DNA of 48,202 nucleotides, taken from NCBI GenBank assembly GCA_012514775.1, contig JAAYZQ010000558.1, positions 1-48,202 of the forward strand, given 5' to 3'. The notes beneath the pieces are model-generated. The model made no database searches, was not told the origin of the DNA, and was given only the letters and a program-made list of their open reading frames with translations. Position numbers and translations under genes: made by a program. Position 1 is the stretch's first letter. Every line of letters starts with the position of its first letter. Origin of the DNA: Anaerolineaceae bacterium (GTDB lineage Bacteria; Chloroflexota; Anaerolineae; JAAYZQ01). This document shows, piece by piece, positions 1 through 8,226 of the stretch.

Positions 1-139
1 GCCTCCCCGGACAAGTCCGGGACTCCTCACCTCCACGCACCCCGGACTCCTCCCTGGCCTGTCCGGCCAGGACAGGCGACTTGTCGAGGCCGGGCCGACA
101 TCCTGTAAGCCTCCCCGGACAAGTCCGGGACTCCTCACC
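1..139. repeat. Direct repeats with internal hairpins
   Basis: A 31-bp segment at 1-31 recurs exactly at 109-139. Each copy contains the inverted repeat CCCGGA-CAAG-TCCGGG and is followed by a looser copy of CCCGGACTCCTC. Between them, 58-64 and 70-76 form a second inverted repeat (CCTGTCC / GGACAGG). The block lies just beyond the stop codon of the gene ending at 182. It may act as a terminator region or be the edge of a longer array outside the window. No coding region is supported in 1-181. Confidence 0.7.
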
Positions 140-181
140 CGCGCAACCCGGACTCCTCGCCTGCACATTACCGGGGCCGGG

Positions 182-2539
182 CTAGTCCTGCACCAGGATG
201 GGCTCGACGACGTAGGGCTCCTGCTCGCTGCCGTCGGGCGCCACGAGCTGGATCTCGAGGGCGTAGCGGCCGGGCGGGGCGCTGCCGGGCAGGGGCAGGT
301 TGAACTGCCCGCGCCACACGTCGCCCGCCTGCCACAGGCCGGTGTCGTAGCCCCCGGCCGGCCCGGCGGTGACGCCCGCCACCAGCTCCTCGTCGGGGCC
401 CCACAGGCGGAGCGCCACCTGCCAGGCGCCGCCGGGCGCCTCCAGGGCCCGCCAATACAGGTTGACGTGGAGCACCTCGCCGGGGTGCAGCGGCACCCGC
501 GGCTCGTGGGCAAAGCCCAGCCGGTGGGCATCGTAGCCCAGGAGCGCCAGGGGGCCAAAATCGGCCTCGACCGCCTGCTCCATGCCCAGCGCCGCCACGG
601 GCGCCGGGGCCGGGGGGCGCTCCACCACCAGGGGCTCCAGCCACACCTGGCCCTCTCCCCCGGGCGTCGTGAGGCGCCGGCCGGTCTCGGCATCGTACAG
701 GCCCACCTCCACGCGATAGCTGCCCGGCGGCGTCGCCGGATGGACGGGCAGCCCGTAGTTGTCGCGCACCACCTGGCCCGGCTCCCACAGCGTCGTCAGC
801 AGCACGCCGCCCCCCGGCTCCGAGTCGCGCTGGCCCACGACGTGGCTCGCCTCGTCCAGCAGGTGGACAAAGACCTTGTAGCGCCGCTGGAGCACCTCGC
901 CGGCCTGCCAGAAGAGGGTGATCTGGGCAATATCGCCCGCGGCCAGCCGGTTGTTCAACTGGCTGTAGCCCAGGAGCGTCACGCTCTGCCCCGTCTCGGC
1001 GTCGTCCAGGCGCACGTCCAGCTCGCGGGCCGGCGCCTGCTGCTCACCGGCGGGCACGGCGTAGGCGGCCAGCCGCACGTTGCCGTACCACGAATCGAGG
1101 GCCTTGTAGGTGTGCTCCTCCAGCCAGCTCTCCACCAGGCGCCCGGGATCGCTTTCGTCCGTGGCCCACAACAGGGCAAACACCCGCCCCCCGGGCCTGG
1201 CCAGCTCTTGCAGCGCGGCCCGGGTGTCCTCCGGGTCGGCGGGACGCTGCCGGGGCAGGGGATAGACGGGCAGGTCGCCGTCGTAATAGTAGGCCAGGAC
1301 CTCCTGCTGGCCCGGGGCGTTGAGCACCACCGCGTCGCCCGGCCGGCCCACGGCCTCCAGGTAGGCGGCCATGCCCCGGTAGTCGTCGCGGGCGTAGGCC
1401 GGGTCGGTGTAATAGTCGCCCAGGCCGTGGAGGGAGGAGGCCACGACCAGCACCACCAGCAAGGCCGCCAGGCCGAACCTGCCGAGCCGCCTCGAAGCGA
1501 GCATCCCGCCGGCGAGCCGCCCGGCGAGCAGGCAGTAGGCCGGGCCGGCCACGATGAGGAACTTCAGGTACGCTTCCTTGTACAGCCCCAGGGCGAGGAT
1601 GAGGACGACGGGCACCACCAGCCAGAGGACAAGCGCCCCGCCGGCCACCCGGGCATCCAGCCGGCCACCGCGGCGGGGAAAATAGACGAGCAGCACGAGG
1701 AGTAGGATCCAGCTCGTCGCGCGCCAGGGAGCGGCCGCCGGCCCCGTGGCCAGGATCTGGGTGATGCGTGTCAGGGCGCCCAGCAGCTCGACCGGCTCCT
1801 CGACGCCCGGCCAGGTGCCGAGCTGGCGAAGCGCCACCGGCAGCCAGGGCGCAAAGAGCAGCAGGGCGCCGGCCTGCAATGCCAGCCAGGCGCCCAGGCG
1901 CCGCCACGTCTCCCGGGGGCCCGGCCGCAGGAGGAGGGCCAGCAGGACCGCCAGGTTGGCCGCCGCCAGGATCAGGGGAAAGGCATAGTGGGTATATAGC
2001 CCCGCCGCCGCGGCCAGCAGGTAGACCAGGCCCCAGGCCAGGGACCGCTCCCCCGGCCGGGGCTCCAGCCAGCGCAGGGCGGCGTAAAAGGCCAGGGTCG
2101 CCCACAGGGCCAGGAGCGTGTACATGCGCGCTTCCTGGGCATAGACCACCAGGAAGGGATTCATCGCCGCCAGCATCGCCGCCGCGGGCGCGGTCCACGA
2201 GGCGCCGGCCGGCTGCAACAGGCGGCCCAGGCTGTAGATGAGCGCCACCAGGGCCACGCCCAGCAGCGCCGAAAGCGACCGGACCGAGAACTCGCTCGTC
2301 CCTGCCAGGCGCTGCCAGCCGGCCAGCAGCCAATAGTAGAGGGGCGGGTGGATGTCGCCGGCGGCGTCACGGGTGATGGTCGCCAGGTCCCGCGAGGCCA
2401 CGGCCACGCTCGTACCCTCGTCGTTCCACAGGCTCTGGGCGTCGATGCGGTACAGGCGCAGGCCCAGGGCCAACAGCAGGATGGCGATGGGCAGCACCGC
2501 CCACAGCAGCCCTGGCCGGGACCCGCGTCGAGGGCTCAT
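182..2539 (-). CDS. GT39/ArnT-type membrane glycosyltransferase with a two-domain extracytoplasmic tail
   Basis: Predicted polytopic GT-C glycosyltransferase that would transfer sugar from a polyprenyl-phosphate donor on the outer face of the membrane. The 785-residue product has a first membrane helix at about 11-28, then the acidic pair D40-E41 in LWNDEG and the HPPLYYW motif near 64-70. Both are hallmarks of the PMT/ArnT group. About ten further hydrophobic helices run to about residue 365. The C-terminal third is soluble and looks like two related beta-rich domains, each beginning with LLGY and containing a TLFWQAG- or NLYWRA-type strand and a PPGxY motif. It is the last gene of a minus-strand operon and starts 46 bp after a glycoside hydrolase-like gene. 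The acceptor is unknown; teichoic-type glycan, lipid or protein are all possible. Confidence 0.8.
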   Translation of the reverse strand: MSPRRGSRPGLLWAVLPIAILLLALGLRLYRIDAQSLWNDEGTSVAVASRDLATITRDAAGDIHPPLYYWLLAGWQRLAGTSEFSVRSLSALLGVALVALIYSLGRLLQPAGASWTAPAAAMLAAMNPFLVVYAQEARMYTLLALWATLAFYAALRWLEPRPGERSLAWGLVYLLAAAAGLYTHYAFPLILAAANLAVLLALLLRPGPRETWRRLGAWLALQAGALLLFAPWLPVALRQLGTWPGVEEPVELLGALTRITQILATGPAAAPWRATSWILLLVLLVYFPRRGGRLDARVAGGALVLWLVVPVVLILALGLYKEAYLKFLIVAGPAYCLLAGRLAGGMLASRRLGRFGLAALLVVLVVASSLHGLGDYYTDPAYARDDYRGMAAYLEAVGRPGDAVVLNAPGQQEVLAYYYDGDLPVYPLPRQRPADPEDTRAALQELARPGGRVFALLWATDESDPGRLVESWLEEHTYKALDSWYGNVRLAAYAVPAGEQQAPARELDVRLDDAETGQSVTLLGYSQLNNRLAAGDIAQITLFWQAGEVLQRRYKVFVHLLDEASHVVGQRDSEPGGGVLLTTLWEPGQVVRDNYGLPVHPATPPGSYRVEVGLYDAETGRRLTTPGGEGQVWLEPLVVERPPAPAPVAALGMEQAVEADFGPLALLGYDAHRLGFAHEPRVPLHPGEVLHVNLYWRALEAPGGAWQVALRLWGPDEELVAGVTAGPAGGYDTGLWQAGDVWRGQFNLPLPGSAPPGRYALEIQLVAPDGSEQEPYVVEPILVQD

Positions 2540-2585
2540 GGCACCTCGCGGGCAGCGCGCCTGGCGGCGGGCGTCCGGGCGCGGA

Positions 2586-4340
2586 TCATCCCCCCACCCT
2601 GCCGCGCTCGTACCAACGCCGGCGCCGGCCCAGCCCTCCCAGGAGCAAGGCAGCGGCCAGCACCAGGACCACCGCCACGCCCCCGGCGGCCAGCCAGGGC
2701 ACGGCCGATGGCCGCTGCTGCACCATCAGGCTGTCCACGGCGGGGCGCGTGCCCGACAGGGGACGCAGCACGGCACTGTGCCGGCCGGGCGCCAGCCCTT
2801 CGGCCAGGGTGATCTCGGCCAGGCCGGGCTCGCCGCGCACCGCCTCCTCCAGCCCGCCGTCGATGCTCACCGTCCAGCCCTCGTCGGGGCCCACGCTCGG
2901 CCCCGGCCGCATGCTCAGCTCCGTGCCGTGAAAGACAAAGGCCAGGCTCGAGCGCCCGTCCACGGCGTAGCGATAGCCGCCCAGCTCGGCCGCCGGGTCG
3001 GCCTGCTCCTGCCAGTCTCCGCCATAGTCCAGCGCCCAGTGATCCTCCTGGTGCACGCCGGGGTAGAGCACCCGCGCCTCGTCGCCCTGGAAATAGTCCG
3101 CCAGGGCATGATAGACCGGCATGGGGCTGAAATCGGGCTCCACCAGGCGAAAGTAGTACATCGCCTGGTCCGCCTCGGTGTCGGTGGCGCGCTTGAAAAA
3201 CCAGGTGGTCACCACGCCCACCCACGGCCACTCCCGCTGCGCCCGCCGGTACGCCTCCACCGCATAGCGCGACTGCTCCTCCAGGCTCACCGACCCGAAC
3301 TGCTTGTCGGGTAGATCGTCCGGCGGCGCGTTCCAGTTCATCTCGGTGATCCAGATGGGCTTGTGGGCGTCGCCGTTGGCCACCATGATCTCGCGCAGGT
3401 AGAGGGGCCGGGAAAAGTTGAGCACGCGGGCCCGCATCCGCCGGTCGGTGGGCCCCGACCACAGCCCGTAGCCCTGCATGGCCAGCACGTCAAAATAGTC
3501 CGCCGCCCCGGCGTCGTACATGCGCTGCAGGAACAAGAAGTCGTTCAGGTCGCGGGGGCCCAGGGGGATCGTCTGGGCCAGGGCGCCCGACAGGACCACG
3601 CACTCGGGACAGGCGGCCTTGATGCGGGTGTAGCCCACCTTCAGAAGCTCGGTGTACTCCTCGGGGCTGACGGCCGCCTCGCCCCACTCGGGATAGATGT
3701 TCGGCTCGTTCCACACCTGGTAAATGCGGATGCGCCCCCGGTAGCGGCCGGCCACCGCCGCGCAAAAGTCGCCGTAATCCTCCAGGTTGTCGGGGGGCGC
3801 GAACGAGCCGGCCTCGTCGCCCGCCGCCCGGCTCCAGGCCGGCGGGTTGCTCAGCCGGACCACCAGCTCCAGGCCGTATTCTTCGGCCAGCTCCACGATG
3901 TGGTCGTACTTTTCCCAGGCCGAGCGCTCCGGCGCGTGGCGCCGGTCGGTAAAGTCGCCCTTGCCGTGGATCTCGATGTCCTCCCAGGGAAACTCCTGGC
4001 GGAGCCAGTGAAAGCCGGCATCGGCGATCATCTGCACCGCACGCTCGCGCTTTTCCGGCTCGACCTCCTGCTCCAGGAAGACGTTGACGCCAAAGGGGTT
4101 GTCGCCGGCGTTGGCCACCGGCACCAGGTCGGCGGTCTCCGGCCGGGGGCAGGTGACGTTGCCGAGCCACTCCAGGGAGCCGCGCACCTGGCCCGCCAGG
4201 CTCTCCTCGCCCGTCACTCGGTAGAGCCAGGGCGCCCACAGGGGCCGGGCGACCAGCAGGGCGGCCCCGGCCACGACGGCGGCGAGCGCCAGGGCCAGCA
4301 GCAGGCCCGGCCAACGTCCCCGCGAACGCCTAGTGCCCAC
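2586..4340 (-). CDS. Membrane-tethered glycoside hydrolase-like TIM-barrel protein
   Basis: Predicted exported sugar-cleaving or sugar-binding enzyme of the GH-A (GH5/GH39-like) fold. The 584-residue product has an N-terminal membrane helix at about 11-33 and a C-terminal helix followed by an Arg-rich tail, so both ends are anchored. The barrel carries YQVWNEPN (E212, expected acid/base) and WITEMNW (E333, expected nucleophile), spaced as in retaining GH-A enzymes. A beta-rich region follows the barrel. The start is taken as GTG at 4340, 9 nt after an AGGAGA-type SD. A GTG two codons upstream is too close to that SD. It overlaps the preceding GNAT gene by 11 bp and is followed by a GT39 gene, so the pair may build and trim the same surface glycan. 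The substrate cannot be read from sequence. Confidence 0.75.
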   Translation of the reverse strand: MGTRRSRGRWPGLLLALALAAVVAGAALLVARPLWAPWLYRVTGEESLAGQVRGSLEWLGNVTCPRPETADLVPVANAGDNPFGVNVFLEQEVEPEKRERAVQMIADAGFHWLRQEFPWEDIEIHGKGDFTDRRHAPERSAWEKYDHIVELAEEYGLELVVRLSNPPAWSRAAGDEAGSFAPPDNLEDYGDFCAAVAGRYRGRIRIYQVWNEPNIYPEWGEAAVSPEEYTELLKVGYTRIKAACPECVVLSGALAQTIPLGPRDLNDFLFLQRMYDAGAADYFDVLAMQGYGLWSGPTDRRMRARVLNFSRPLYLREIMVANGDAHKPIWITEMNWNAPPDDLPDKQFGSVSLEEQSRYAVEAYRRAQREWPWVGVVTTWFFKRATDTEADQAMYYFRLVEPDFSPMPVYHALADYFQGDEARVLYPGVHQEDHWALDYGGDWQEQADPAAELGGYRYAVDGRSSLAFVFHGTELSMRPGPSVGPDEGWTVSIDGGLEEAVRGEPGLAEITLAEGLAPGRHSAVLRPLSGTRPAVDSLMVQQRPSAVPWLAAGGVAVVLVLAAALLLGGLGRRRRWYERGRVGG

Positions 4341-5235
4341 GCTCACCTTCTCCTGCCTCGTCCTGCTCAAGCCGCAGCTCGTAGACCCACAGCTCGTCGT
4401 CCCAGTCGTCGGGCTCGTAGCCCGCTGCCAGAAAGGCCTCCCGCAGCCAGGGCACGCGGGGCAGCATGGCCCGCGCCTCGCCGGCACCGGCGTCAGCCGC
4501 TCCGGCGCGGATGGCCAGGGCCAGCGATTGGACCGCCGCGGGCTCGCCGTCGGCGATCCCAACCCACATCTCCTCGTCTCCCGCATGATGGTGGATCGTC
4601 GCCACGGCCGCCAGGTTGCCGTCGGGCGCCCGCTCGGCCACCACCTCGCCCCGCTCCAGCATGGCCGCCAGCGCTGCCGCCGAAAGCTCCCGCCAGGACC
4701 AGTCGCGGCTGTAGAGGCCGCCCATGGCGGCCAGCACCGGGCTCCCTCGCCAGAAGCGCGCCACAGCGTCACTGTCTTCCGGCCCGAGGATCGCCGGCCG
4801 GCGCCCGCCGGGCAATGCCGGCCCCACACGCAGCGTCCCCTCGGTGACGCGCTCCATGCCCACGCGGGCGACCATCCGATGTACCGTGGTGTTATAGTCG
4901 CCGGTGCTCAGGCGCACCACCCGCCCGCCCTGCTCCCGGGCGTAGGCCAGGTTCCAGTCCAGGCAGCGCCGGGCGATGCCCCGGCCCCGGTAGTCGGGAT
5001 CGACCCTCATGCCCTCCAGCCAGAACTGGCCCTCGGGATGGCGGGTGACCTTGTTCAGGCTGACCACCCCTACGGTATCCAGCTCGACCACCAGCAGCGG
5101 GCCATTCTCGGCCGCCAGCCACTCGTCCCACACCTCCTGGATATAGTCGCCCGACTCCCAGGTGTGGGCGCAGATGCGCTCCATGGCCGGCCGGTCCTCG
5201 GGCAGCGCCGGGCGGATGACGAACTCTTCCTTCAT
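4330..5235 (-). CDS. GNAT-family N-acetyltransferase
   Basis: Predicted cytoplasmic acetyl-CoA-dependent acyltransferase of 301 residues. The N-terminal half is a recognisable GNAT domain, with the acetyl-CoA loop in VDPDYRGRGIARR followed by a helix. The C-terminal half (from about residue 150) contains a second alpha/beta region that may be a degenerate GNAT domain. ATG at 5235 is preferred because AGGA lies 10 nt upstream. The GTG at 5244 sits almost on top of that SD. The stop codon of the upstream lipoprotein gene lies 3 nt before this ATG, so the two are probably translationally coupled. The substrate is unknown. Membership of an envelope-sugar operon hints at a sugar or peptide substrate, which is inference only. 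Confidence 0.8.
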   Translation of the reverse strand: MKEEFVIRPALPEDRPAMERICAHTWESGDYIQEVWDEWLAAENGPLLVVELDTVGVVSLNKVTRHPEGQFWLEGMRVDPDYRGRGIARRCLDWNLAYAREQGGRVVRLSTGDYNTTVHRMVARVGMERVTEGTLRVGPALPGGRRPAILGPEDSDAVARFWRGSPVLAAMGGLYSRDWSWRELSAAALAAMLERGEVVAERAPDGNLAAVATIHHHAGDEEMWVGIADGEPAAVQSLALAIRAGAADAGAGEARAMLPRVPWLREAFLAAGYEPDDWDDELWVYELRLEQDEAGEGERGH

Positions 5236-5237
5236 GC

Positions 5238-6041
5238 TTACCACGTCCTTTGAAACGTCACGCGATAACTAAAGTGCATGGGGCCCATGGCCAGGCAACT
5301 TTCCGCGTCGGAGCAGATGCCCCCCGCGATGAGATCATCCCAAACGGCATGTTGGAACACGATGGACAGGACGTGTGTCGTCTCGCTGCTGAATGCCTGC
5401 CCCCCGGCATTGCCCACCACCTTGAAGCGATAGTCGCCGGCCCACATGGTAAACTCGGCCTTGCCCGGCCCCTTGTCGCCGGTGGTCACCCGCTCCGTGG
5501 GCTGGTTGTTGACCTCCTCGACGATGATGCCGTCCAGGGGCGCGCCACCGGCGTCAAGGACCGTGAAATAGACGTTGTGCATCCCGCTCGAAAGCAGGCT
5601 GCCATCCTCAAAAGCCACGATCTCGGTGATTCGAAAGTCGACCGCGGGCTTGGGCGTCGCCGTCGGGGGCGGTGGGGGGCTGGTCGGCTGCGGTTGGGGC
5701 GCCGTCGTGGCCGTGGGCGGCGCGGGCGGCGGCGACGCCGTCGGCGAAGGCAGCTCGGCCGTAGGTGCCTCGGTTGGCGTTTCCGGGGCGGGGGTGTCGG
5801 TCGGCGGGGGCGTGTCGCTCGGCGGCAATGGCGTATCGGTCGGGACCGAGGTCGCGGTGGGCAGCGGGGTGTCGCTGGGCACGACGGTGGGCGTGGGCGT
5901 GGTCGTGCTGGTGAAAACCGGGCGCACGGTCCGCACCGGCGTCGACTGTACCCCGGCGACCTCTCCTTCGCCCGCGGCACAGCTCGTCAGAGCCAAAAAC
6001 AGGGCTGCCAGGGCAGCCAAAACCGGGAATCGTTTCCGCAT
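5238..6041 (-). CDS. Lipoprotein with long Pro/Thr-rich stalk
   Basis: A 267-residue secreted lipoprotein. The N-terminus has a signal peptide ending in the lipobox LTSC, with C21 as the lipidated residue. Residues about 36-135 are a low-complexity stalk of TPT, PTDTP and PPP units, typical of surface proteins in Chloroflexota. Residues about 137-267 form a small beta-rich domain starting DFRITEIVAF, with features of an Ig-like or carboxypeptidase-regulatory-like fold (TVLDAGGAPLDG). It ends with two Cys (ICSDAESC) that could form a disulfide. The start ATG has GAGGAG 10 nt upstream. No enzymatic motif is visible. It is probably a wall-spanning surface or ligand-binding protein working with the downstream glycan genes. 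Confidence 0.75.
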   Translation of the reverse strand: MRKRFPVLAALAALFLALTSCAAGEGEVAGVQSTPVRTVRPVFTSTTTPTPTVVPSDTPLPTATSVPTDTPLPPSDTPPPTDTPAPETPTEAPTAELPSPTASPPPAPPTATTAPQPQPTSPPPPPTATPKPAVDFRITEIVAFEDGSLLSSGMHNVYFTVLDAGGAPLDGIIVEEVNNQPTERVTTGDKGPGKAEFTMWAGDYRFKVVGNAGGQAFSSETTHVLSIVFQHAVWDDLIAGGICSDAESCLAMGPMHFSYRVTFQRTW

Positions 6042-6091
6042 TGAACAGGATCTCCTCGTCGCGGTGCCGGGCGCAACCTCGGGCCCGGCGC

Positions 6092-7093
6092 CTAGTCTGC
6101 AATCTTGAGCACAGCCGCGCCCCGGACCTCGCTGCGCTTGAGCCGCAGCAGGACCTCGTTGGCGTCCTCCAGGCGAAACACCTCGACGTCGGTGCGCACC
6201 GGGATCTCGGCCGCCAGGGGCAGGAACTCTTCCGCGTCGCGGCGCGCCAGGTTTGCCACGCTGCGCACCGTCCTCTCGCCGTAGAGCAGGTCGTAGGGCA
6301 TCTCGGGAATGGGGCTCATGGTTATGGCGTTGATGGCCAGGGTGCCGCCCGGGCGGAGGACGCGGAGCACCTCGGGCACCAGCCAGCCGGCCGGCGCAAA
6401 GGTGACGGCGCTGTCCAGCAGGGCGGGCGGCTCGTCGCGGGCATCGCCCACCCAGGCGGCCCCCAGCTCGAGGGCGTGGCGCCGGTGCTCCTCGCTCCGC
6501 GTGAAGACAAACACCTCGCAGCCCCAGTGGCGGGCAACCTGGATGGCAATGTGCGCCGAGGCCCCAAAGCCATACAGCCCCAGGCGCTCGCCCGGCCGGA
6601 TCTCGCTGAGGCGCAGGGAGCGGTAGCCGATGAGGCCGGCGCACAGCAGGGGCGCGGCCAGTTCGTCGCGCAGGTCTCCGGGGATGGGATAGGTCCAGCC
6701 GGCGTGCGAGACCATGAACTGGGCAAAGCCACCGTCGACGTGCTGCCCGGTAAAGAGGGCGTTGGGGCACAGGTTCTCCTGGCCCTTAAGGCAAAAGTCG
6801 CACGTCTCGTCGGCCCAGTAGAGCCAGGGGACGCCCACCCGGTCGCCAGGGCGGAAGCGGGTGACGCCCGCCCCCAGGGCGTCGACCACGCCGACGACCT
6901 GGTGCCCGGGTACGACGGGCAGCCGGGGTGTCGCGATCTCGCCCTCCACCAGGTGCAGGTCCGTGTGGCACACGCCGCAGGCCAGCACCCGAAGGCGTAC
7001 CTGGCCCGGCCCCGGCTCGGGCAGCGGCAGCTCGACCAGGGCCAATGGATGACGGGCGGCAGGCGCGGGCTCGCGCAGAACCATGGCTTTCAC
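6092..7093 (-). CDS. Zinc-dependent alcohol dehydrogenase (AdhA-like)
   Basis: Medium-chain NAD(P)-dependent alcohol/aldehyde dehydrogenase, 333 residues. The catalytic-zinc Cys is in ACGVCHTDLH, the His in VVPGHQVVG (usually GHE) and the second Cys in LLCAGLIGY. The Rossmann region is LGLYGFGASAH. The structural-zinc lobe reads DETCDFCLKGQENLC, so three of the usual four Cys are present and Asp stands where the first is expected. The GTG start at 7093 has a full AGGAGG 8 nt upstream, better than the ATG at 7084. It is the first gene of the operon and follows a consensus promoter. The link between this soluble enzyme and the downstream envelope genes is unclear. Confidence 0.85.
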   Translation of the reverse strand: MKAMVLREPAPAARHPLALVELPLPEPGPGQVRLRVLACGVCHTDLHLVEGEIATPRLPVVPGHQVVGVVDALGAGVTRFRPGDRVGVPWLYWADETCDFCLKGQENLCPNALFTGQHVDGGFAQFMVSHAGWTYPIPGDLRDELAAPLLCAGLIGYRSLRLSEIRPGERLGLYGFGASAHIAIQVARHWGCEVFVFTRSEEHRRHALELGAAWVGDARDEPPALLDSAVTFAPAGWLVPEVLRVLRPGGTLAINAITMSPIPEMPYDLLYGERTVRSVANLARRDAEEFLPLAAEIPVRTDVEVFRLEDANEVLLRLKRSEVRGAAVLKIAD

Positions 7094-7130
7094 GGTCAGA
7101 TCCTCCTGCTCTGCTGCTTCAGCGCCCGCT

Positions 7131-7159
7131 ATTCTACCCCACTTTGCGGCCACTGTCAA
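7131..7159 (-). promoter_or_regulatory. Sigma-70-type promoter of the adh operon
   Basis: On the minus strand, TTGACA (7154-7159) and TAGAAT (7131-7136) are separated by 17 bp. Start of transcription is expected near 7124, about 30 nt before the GTG of the alcohol dehydrogenase. Confidence 0.8.
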
Positions 7160-7202
7160 CGGCCCGGCGGCCTATCGAGGTGCTCCGGCCCTCTGGCAAG
7201 TG

Positions 7203-7287
7203 GTCGGAGAGGGTTCGTAGTAACGGCTTTAGCCGTCCAAAACAACGGAAGTCGTTACTACGAGCGAGAATCGTTCTCCTCTCCGAC
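7203..7287. repeat. 85-bp nested imperfect palindrome (REP/MITE-like)
   Basis: Outer arms GTCGGAGAGG (7203-7212) and CCTCTCCGAC (7278-7287) are perfect inverted repeats. Inner arms TCGTAGTAACG (7215-7225) and CGTTACTACGA (7253-7263) are a second perfect pair. A small palindrome CGGCTTTAGCCG lies inside. The element sits between the adh promoter and the stop of a small gene, where it may also terminate transcription. No target-site duplication was recognised. Confidence 0.7.
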
Positions 7288-7293
7288 ACGCTG

Positions 7294-7572
7294 CTAGAAG
7301 AGCCCGTTGCCCGCGGCGAGCATATAGATCGTGAGGATCAACAGCACGACGGCCAGCACCATGAGGAACACGGCGCCCGGCATCTCGCCGGCGCCCTCTT
7401 TGCGCCGCTCCACGGCCTTGTCCACGATCCCTTTGGCCTTGGCTCGTTCGGTTTTAAGGGCATCGATCTTGCGCCTGGCATTCTCGCGGCGTGCGTTGCC
7501 GTAGGCAAAGAGCGCTCCGATGAGGACTCCCAGGAGCAAGCCCAGTCCCAGGTAGCATTGCCCTGTATCCAT
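7294..7572 (-). CDS. Small two-helix membrane protein of unknown function
   Basis: A 92-residue protein I do not recognise by family. It has an N-terminal membrane helix (about 7-24), a strongly charged Arg/Lys/Glu helix (about 27-62) and a second membrane helix (about 67-87). The two ends would lie on the same side of the membrane if the charged helix is cytoplasmic. The ATG at 7572 has GGAG 8 nt upstream, and a consensus promoter lies about 90 nt further up, which supports expression. It is transcribed alone. The charged central helix could bind a nucleic acid or protein partner, but nothing in the sequence settles this. Confidence 0.7.
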   Translation of the reverse strand: MDTGQCYLGLGLLLGVLIGALFAYGNARRENARRKIDALKTERAKAKGIVDKAVERRKEGAGEMPGAVFLMVLAVVLLILTIYMLAAGNGLF

Positions 7573-7668
7573 GGCCGCTTCTCCATCTGGCGTGAACGTC
7601 TACAGTGGAACTGCTCCGCATCGAACCAGCACGACGAGGGTATTACTCGATGCGCCGTTGTAGCAGCC

Positions 7669-7697
7669 ATTGTACCATCCGGCCGCGGGGCTGTCAA
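7669..7697 (-). promoter_or_regulatory. Sigma-70-type promoter of the 92-residue membrane protein gene
   Basis: Minus strand TTGACA (7692-7697), 17-bp spacer, TACAAT (7669-7674). Predicted start near 7662, giving a leader of about 90 nt. Otherwise the 7573-7785 gap between this gene and hepT shows nothing recognisable. Confidence 0.75.
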
Positions 7698-7785
7698 CCG
7701 CCGGCGCCAGCGCGCGTGCAAACGACGACCGCTGGCTCAGTGCGAGCCGAAGTGGGGACCGTCCGATTGGCCCTTCAGCGTCGGG

Positions 7786-8226
7786 TCACGGAGAGGACGT
7801 TCGATCCCTCAGCCAGTCCCGGACGAACTCGGCAAAGCTGTAAAGATCGTCCAATCGGTGCAGGGCTCGATAGATCTCGTCCCAATCGAGCGCCAGATAG
7901 CCGTGCACCAATATGTTGCGGAAACCGGCCAGCGGGGCCAGGGACCGAGCAAAGTCCGTTGGAAGGACGCCCAATTCGCCCATGCGGAGGATGGCTTCGT
8001 AGTAGTCGACCGGCTTTTGCGCACCCTCCAGGGAGATGATGCGATGGCTGACGTCGAGACAGCATTGAGCCGCGACTTGAAGATTGTGCTCCACGATGTC
8101 CCGGAGATAGGGATCCTGATCAAACTCGGTCCGTGGCTTTTCGGCCAGTGGCTGCAATCTGGCCAAGCGTTCGCTCAGTTCGTCCAAGCGCCGCTCGATA
8201 CCGGCGAACTCGCTGGGCATCATCAT
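7786..8226 (-). CDS. hepT: HepT-like toxin of a MntA-HepT (type VII) toxin-antitoxin pair
   Basis: Predicted HEPN-domain ribonuclease toxin (DUF86 family), 144-146 residues and all-helical. The diagnostic RX4HXY motif is intact in GFRNILVHGY (R103, H108, Y110). In the characterised Shewanella pair, the motif Tyr is AMPylated by MntA to block the toxin. The gene begins with three consecutive ATGs. The third is best spaced from the upstream GGGGGG tract, so the true protein may be two residues shorter. The antitoxin gene lies upstream on the same strand, and its reading frame overlaps this gene by 107 bp. That is long for such pairs and implies tight translational coupling. Confidence 0.85.
   Translation of the reverse strand: MMMPSEFAGIERRLDELSERLARLQPLAEKPRTEFDQDPYLRDIVEHNLQVAAQCCLDVSHRIISLEGAQKPVDYYEAILRMGELGVLPTDFARSLAPLAGFRNILVHGYLALDWDEIYRALHRLDDLYSFAEFVRDWLRDRTSSP

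Noticed and set aside
3363..4847. 494-codon plus-strand frame over the glycoside hydrolase-like gene
   Set aside because: It is antisense to a protein with both GH-A catalytic motifs and has no start signal.
8120..8226. Frameshift or pseudogene at the mntA/hepT junction
   Set aside because: Both proteins are complete with intact motifs. Overlap of the two frames is a known arrangement for this system, although it is long here.
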